DNA from: Pterois miles
Taxonomy: Eukaryota; Chordata; Actinopteri; Perciformes; Scorpaenidae
Reading direction: 5' to 3'
Length of the DNA stretch: 64,000 nucleotides
Assembly (NCBI GenBank): GCA_947000775.1
Contig: CAMQGK010000299.1
Span: forward strand, 14,136,001-14,200,000
The translations under genes and the position numbers were made by a program. Numbering within the stretch: position 1 is the stretch's first letter; each line of letters opens with the position of its first letter. The notes below the pieces were generated by a model, which was given only the letters and a program-made list of their open reading frames with translations, ran no database searches and was not told the origin of the DNA. Shown in pieces: positions 59,537 to 64,000 of the stretch.

Positions 59537-61089
59537 CTACTGAACAAAGAACAACTAAACAAACATCAGTACCAAAAATTAGAGGTGCTATCACTGGAGA
59601 ACAGGACAAAAAAATAAAAATTTCCTCTGTTTGACCAAATACACATGTCAAAATAAACATCATGGAAAAATACAAATTTTCTCACATATATGGATTTTAA
59701 TTTCAGTTTGACTTTAAGAGTTTAAAACCTAAAAGATAAACAGTAACCACATGTTAGCCTAGTCCTCCATTTGAATACAGATGAAGCATTAAAATGCAGG
59801 TGCTGAATAACATCCTACAGGGGTCGGACCAGAACTAATGCCCCATAGGTCGGTTACCACGCAGCGCTGAAGCAGCTGCCAGCGTGCCCTAGCAACAAGT
59901 ACCGCCAAAGCTCCACCAACGGGAGAGTGACTCACAGTCCGTGTATCCCAGCATGCTTTGCCACTGTGGTGCCCTTCACCCCCTGCCCTGCCATAATGGC
60001 AGCATGGAGAGATGAAAAGAGCCATGTGACATGAGCGGACACAGTCGCTCCGGCGTCATGCTGCTCGCTGCCTTTTCAAACAGCTCACATGGAGAGAGCG
60101 AAGACACGGGGCAGCTTGGCCGACAAGAGTCAACACAATCGGCCAGAACAGAAGTCCTGCTCTTTCCTCATCACTACAAAGGTTTGTGCATGCTGGTGAC
60201 ATGCCTGCATTTTTTATAGATGTTCTGTAACGTATTAATTTCAATGCCTGTTTTCATTTTCCACTTCAGCGGTGCAGAATATTATTTTCTGTTTACAGAA
60301 ATAACTCATCAAAACAGATTCTCTGTGAAGTTTACTGACCAGAAGGAGACAAATTAGAAAAGCAGCAACACCAGTCTGTTGTGGTGCACACTTTAACCTT
60401 TATTGTCCAGCAGTCTCGGCACAGTTTACCCAGTAACTTTACTGTGTGAAAATGCACCATCTGTGCTCGGAGCCAGCAAACTGCCGCACCTCAGTCATCA
60501 TTCCTACAGTCCCTCTGCATTGTGACGGTAATGGGACTTTAAATCAGTGCCTTGCACCCTCAGGGTTCATTACAAGGTGACAGCCCATTGTGGCTGCTCT
60601 GCAATGACAACAAGTGGCAGCGGAAGGGGGGCTGGAGAAAGTGAGGCAGATGGTTTGGAGAGATGACAATGGCGCCATTTCACAGCGTATCCTCCACCTG
60701 TGGTGTGACGGAGGCGGCTGTCGGGGGGCTTTTGATGCCTGCTGAGATGAATGCAATGGATGAACATATCTCTTACTGACAGCTTCCATATCACTGCTGA
60801 TTGAGATGTCTAGACACCCACAACAGAGAGCTTTGAAAACAAACTCTGAGATGCACCACATTGCTCAACTTTGGGTGAAATATGAAAAAAGTTGTGGAAA
60901 GAGTTCCTTGGAAAAATAAAATGAATGTGGGTTTGGCATTAAAAATTTAAGTGGAAAAAGAAGCTGAAGGCTTTTTTGATGTAGGCTGATAGCTGCATGG
61001 CTGTATTTGAGTCCTGGTTCTTTTATAGGATAGTTATTTTTTCAGCTCTTTCCTCAGACAAAAATACCTCACATGATTCCTACAATTCT
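59537..61089. other. Non-coding stretch, nothing identified
   Basis: GC-richer around 59820-60190 and 60540-60760, with frames on both strands. No exon or RNA supported. Confidence 0.45.
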
Positions 61090-62059
61090 GCCTATGTAAA
61101 CGATTCACCTATGTATCACTTTTTTTCTGATTTTGAAAAAGATTTTTAATGCCTGAATCGATATATTTGCAGAGTAATGTGACATAATATCCGTTCCATA
61201 TCCTTCAACCAAAACAAACTGCAGCCAGAGCCGAAACGAAAAAGTAGAAAATGGCGGAGATGCCGCAAGGATACAACCTGCCCCCTCATATTTTAAATCC
61301 AAAGTAGTAAACACTACACATACATTAAAGTATGGAAACACTTAGGGTTTCACACATTGCAGGAAAAGCAGAGCTAGACATCATGGCTAAAGCTGCATGC
61401 TAACTCAAGGAACAGGAAACGTTGTTGCATCGTAACATGCGGTCAAGCCAGCCGTCACTCACATCTCTGTGGTCAAGTCAGCCGACGCTACAACTGTAGA
61501 GCACCCATATACTCACATTTACGCTAACAGCATTCAAACGGCCCTGATGGAGCAGAGCGTGGATGTATAAAGAAAACGGAGCTGACAGAAGAGCTAGAGA
61601 CGGACTTGAAGAAGTTAGCAGGACTAAACATGTGTGACCAATTTTCAATGACAATAACAACAAAGTGAATTAGGGAATTGTATATGCAAAATACCTACAT
61701 TTAAATTAGATTGACTGGATTATATTAACCAGTAGTTTAAAGCATTACATGTCCCTTATATAGCACTAATTTGTGGGGAAAATATCTTTATTCTTTGATT
61801 TTTGCTTTGCTGGAAAAATATATTAAACAATTCCTGTCAATGACTGATAGGTTTGACTTCTCTGACTACATTTATGCTGAAAATCAAACATTTTCATTGC
61901 ATTAATTTAGATAAAAGTGTATGATTCAACTCTTTCCCATGATCTACTGTTAAAAAAGTTAACAAAAATCACAATAAATTTCAATACTTTAAAATCGAAT
62001 CAGCACCCAAGTATTGTGATAGTACTGAATTGGGAGATAGGTGAATCGTCCCAGCCCTG
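61090..62059 (+). mobile_element. Family B element
   Basis: From the GATTCACCTATGTATCAC left part through CATATTTTAAATCCAAAGTA, GGGTTTCACACATTGCAGGA, GCTAAAGCTGCATGCTAACT, CATCTCTGTGGTCAAGTCAG and GAGCACCCATATACTCACAT to GGTGAATCGTCCCAGCCCT. The left terminus is worn, so the start is approximate. Confidence 0.7.
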
Positions 62060-63767
62060 CTTCGTAATAGCATTTACGGCAAGATTTCCCATCACTTGCT
62101 TCCCAAAGTGCAGACAAAATAAAATGCAACACCTGCCCAAGAATGTCTCATATGCCAGAATATACGATGGCACATTTCACGTGTCGTAACATCTACAAAA
62201 TGAAATCCTTTAATGTAGAGCTTCAACGTGGGGGAACATGACCGCACGAAGAAAACATCCACAAAATTCCTCTGAGCAACACATGAAACATTTTCTCCAT
62301 GTGAGCATGTGTTATAGTGGTGAGCAGAAAAATAATAAAAAGCCAGACAAGTTGTTTTAAGAGAGAGCAGGTGGTTCCCAGTTCAAAGAGTGCAGGGATG
62401 AGGTTGTGTTTTCTTTTCTCCAGCAGAGCACTTTTTTCTCCCCTCTGCTCTTTCTTCCCAAAGGATCTGGAGTCCTCCTCCCCAGTCTGCCAACTTCAGA
62501 GTTGCATTATTATCAGCAAAGTGCTTTTAAATCCGCTCCTGCTCAACACCAGGATGTCTTCTGCATGCTAATCCTCAGGGATACGGATCCGTCACTTCTC
62601 CGTCGTTCTCTCATGCCTGGCGTGCCTGAGACAGCTGGGAAAACAGTCTCTGCTCGACGATCTGCACATACAATGGGGATCTCAGGCCACCACAGCGCTG
62701 CTCAGCCGCAGAGCACTTTACAGTAGTGCACTGTATAGCAGAACAACATGGGCTTTTCTAAAAAACGCAAGGGGATGCACGCTTCACGAGCAAATGTTGC
62801 TGTTCAGACCAGAAAAGGTGTATCCATAACTTATGTAGATATAACAACATCATGGTGATGACAAGATTTAACCCGGTCAATGCACTTGGATGAAAGGTCG
62901 CTAAAGCGAATACATCTTTAATTAAAAGGCGACAGCGAGTCCTTTTTATTTGCCGGGAGCGGCTCCACGTTTTGACAAATAAATGTAGGTCTCAATTGGT
63001 TGCCTGGTAAATTTTGTCAGTATGGACGTGCTTCACATTGCTTAGATTCACCACAATTCAATTCATTTTACGGAAAGCAAGAGCACCAAAGTGTAATTCA
63101 ATCAGATCTACCGGCATGGTAAACAAGAGAGCTTCCCTTCCTTCGAAGCTGTCATAAAGTCTGAATATATCCATTACTCAATTATTTATAATCCTTTAGT
63201 CTGCAGGAGTCCACCAATCAAAAGAACCAAAATGTTTTTTTACGCAAATTGATCAAAGTTATAAATATTGTCATGTGAAGCCCATTGCTGTCTGATAACT
63301 TTGTTCATCCAATGAAGGCTTCACTCACACAACTGATATAACCAATGTTTTTCTGTCTTTACTGGCTACAAAATAAGTGTCCCCCGTTTTCTACTTAGTT
63401 TTCGCATCTTTTCCTTTTCAGTATGTCAAATAGGCTCACCACTGATGGGCAGGTGGGTTGTACAGGAAGAGCATAAAGAGCAGTGTTGTATTGGTACGCC
63501 GGATGCAGTAAAACAAGCGCCGTTACCTGTCTCAGAGCTAGATCAAATGATTGATTTGTAATGTTATTCCATAGCCTAATTCTGATAATCAGGGTAATAA
63601 ATACAAAATACGTTAATAAATTATAAATTCTAATTCTTAAATTAAAATATAAATAATTACATTATATAATATTATAATTCTCAGTAATATTCATACTGGT
63701 TTAAATTAATAATTTACAGTTTTCGCTGCTGAGTACTGTGCAAGAGAAATTAAAGGCCTGTCCTAAA
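62060..63767. other. Non-coding stretch, nothing identified
   Basis: Overlapping frames at 62317-62726 (84 and 106 codons) lack splice context or known similarity. AT-rich from 63570 onward. Confidence 0.45.
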
Positions 63768-64000
63768 GAAGAAGAAGAAGAAGAAGAAGAAGAAGAAGAA
63801 GATATTCCTTTATTAGTCCCACAGTGGGGAAATTCAATTTTACACTCTGTTGTTCACACAGTACATATACATGTCAATGGAGAGATGTCAGAGTGATGGG
63901 GCTGCTCCTGACAAGCGCCCAGAGCAGTTGGGGGTTCAGTGCCTTGCTCAGGGGCACCTCAGCAGTGCCCAAGAGGTAAACTCTCCAGCAACCAGTTGGT
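63768..64000 (-). mobile_element. Retroposon (SINE/LINE-tail type), minus strand, with (GAA)n tail, cut by window end
   Basis: GAA repeats (63768-63800) are followed by the tail block at 63800-63836, then GTACATATACATGTCAATGG and GCCTTGCTCAGGGGCACCTC. On the minus strand the order is a GAGCAAGGCACTGAACCCCC segment, then a 3' tail, then (TTC)n. This fits a common teleost SINE or LINE 3' part. The head lies beyond 64000. Confidence 0.65.

Overview
The window looks like nuclear DNA of a ray-finned fish, most probably a percomorph teleost. It holds one recognisable spliced gene with GT-AG introns. The rest is crowded with short TIR transposons (MITE-like hAT relatives), a tRNA-derived SINE and microsatellites of the kinds common in percomorph genomes. 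There are no operons, ribosome binding sites or CRISPR arrays.

Bases 992-7444 (+ strand) carry the 3' part of an F-box/WD40 gene that I call fbxw10: 11 exons, 747 codons, one frame throughout, and a poly(A) signal at 7542. The start codon and N-terminal exons lie to the left of the window. The reading order is F-box, linker, about six WD40 blades, then a basic low-complexity C-terminal tail. Its introns have been heavily invaded: transposon pieces sit upstream of the first visible exon and in introns 1, 6, 9 and 10, and a long (TA)n tract is in intron 8. In intron 1 the transposon ends only 14 nt before the exon, so the branch point probably lies inside the transposon.

From about 7.55 kb to 64 kb I see no convincing protein-coding gene. 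It is a gene-poor tract built from repeat families, which I name A, B, C, D and P for cross-reference. Family A (TIR TAGGGCTGTCA, 8-bp target duplications, at least 11 copies) dominates. Family B has a copy with a perfect 8-bp duplication (GCAAGTAC). Both therefore behave like hAT elements, yet no intact transposase is present. Two broken BED-finger hAT fragments (34.8 kb, 42.35 kb) show that hAT sources once existed here. Other elements include a TTAA-flanked element (30.85-31.54 kb), a SINE nested in a family D element (26.4-27.0 kb), several large foldbacks, and a retroposon tail at the right edge. A 37-nt piece of that tail occurs again, identically, inside a family A copy at 51.24 kb.

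No single undescribed gene system stands out. The most unusual signals are a transposon-supplied splice acceptor context, two family A copies converted into head-to-head foldbacks, the 37-nt retroposon shard, and one orphan exon-like segment at 18927-19051. The left-flank gene and the desert may belong to the vertebrate fbxw10/tekt3/pmp22/hs3st3 neighbourhood, but that is inference from general knowledge of synteny and is not seen here.
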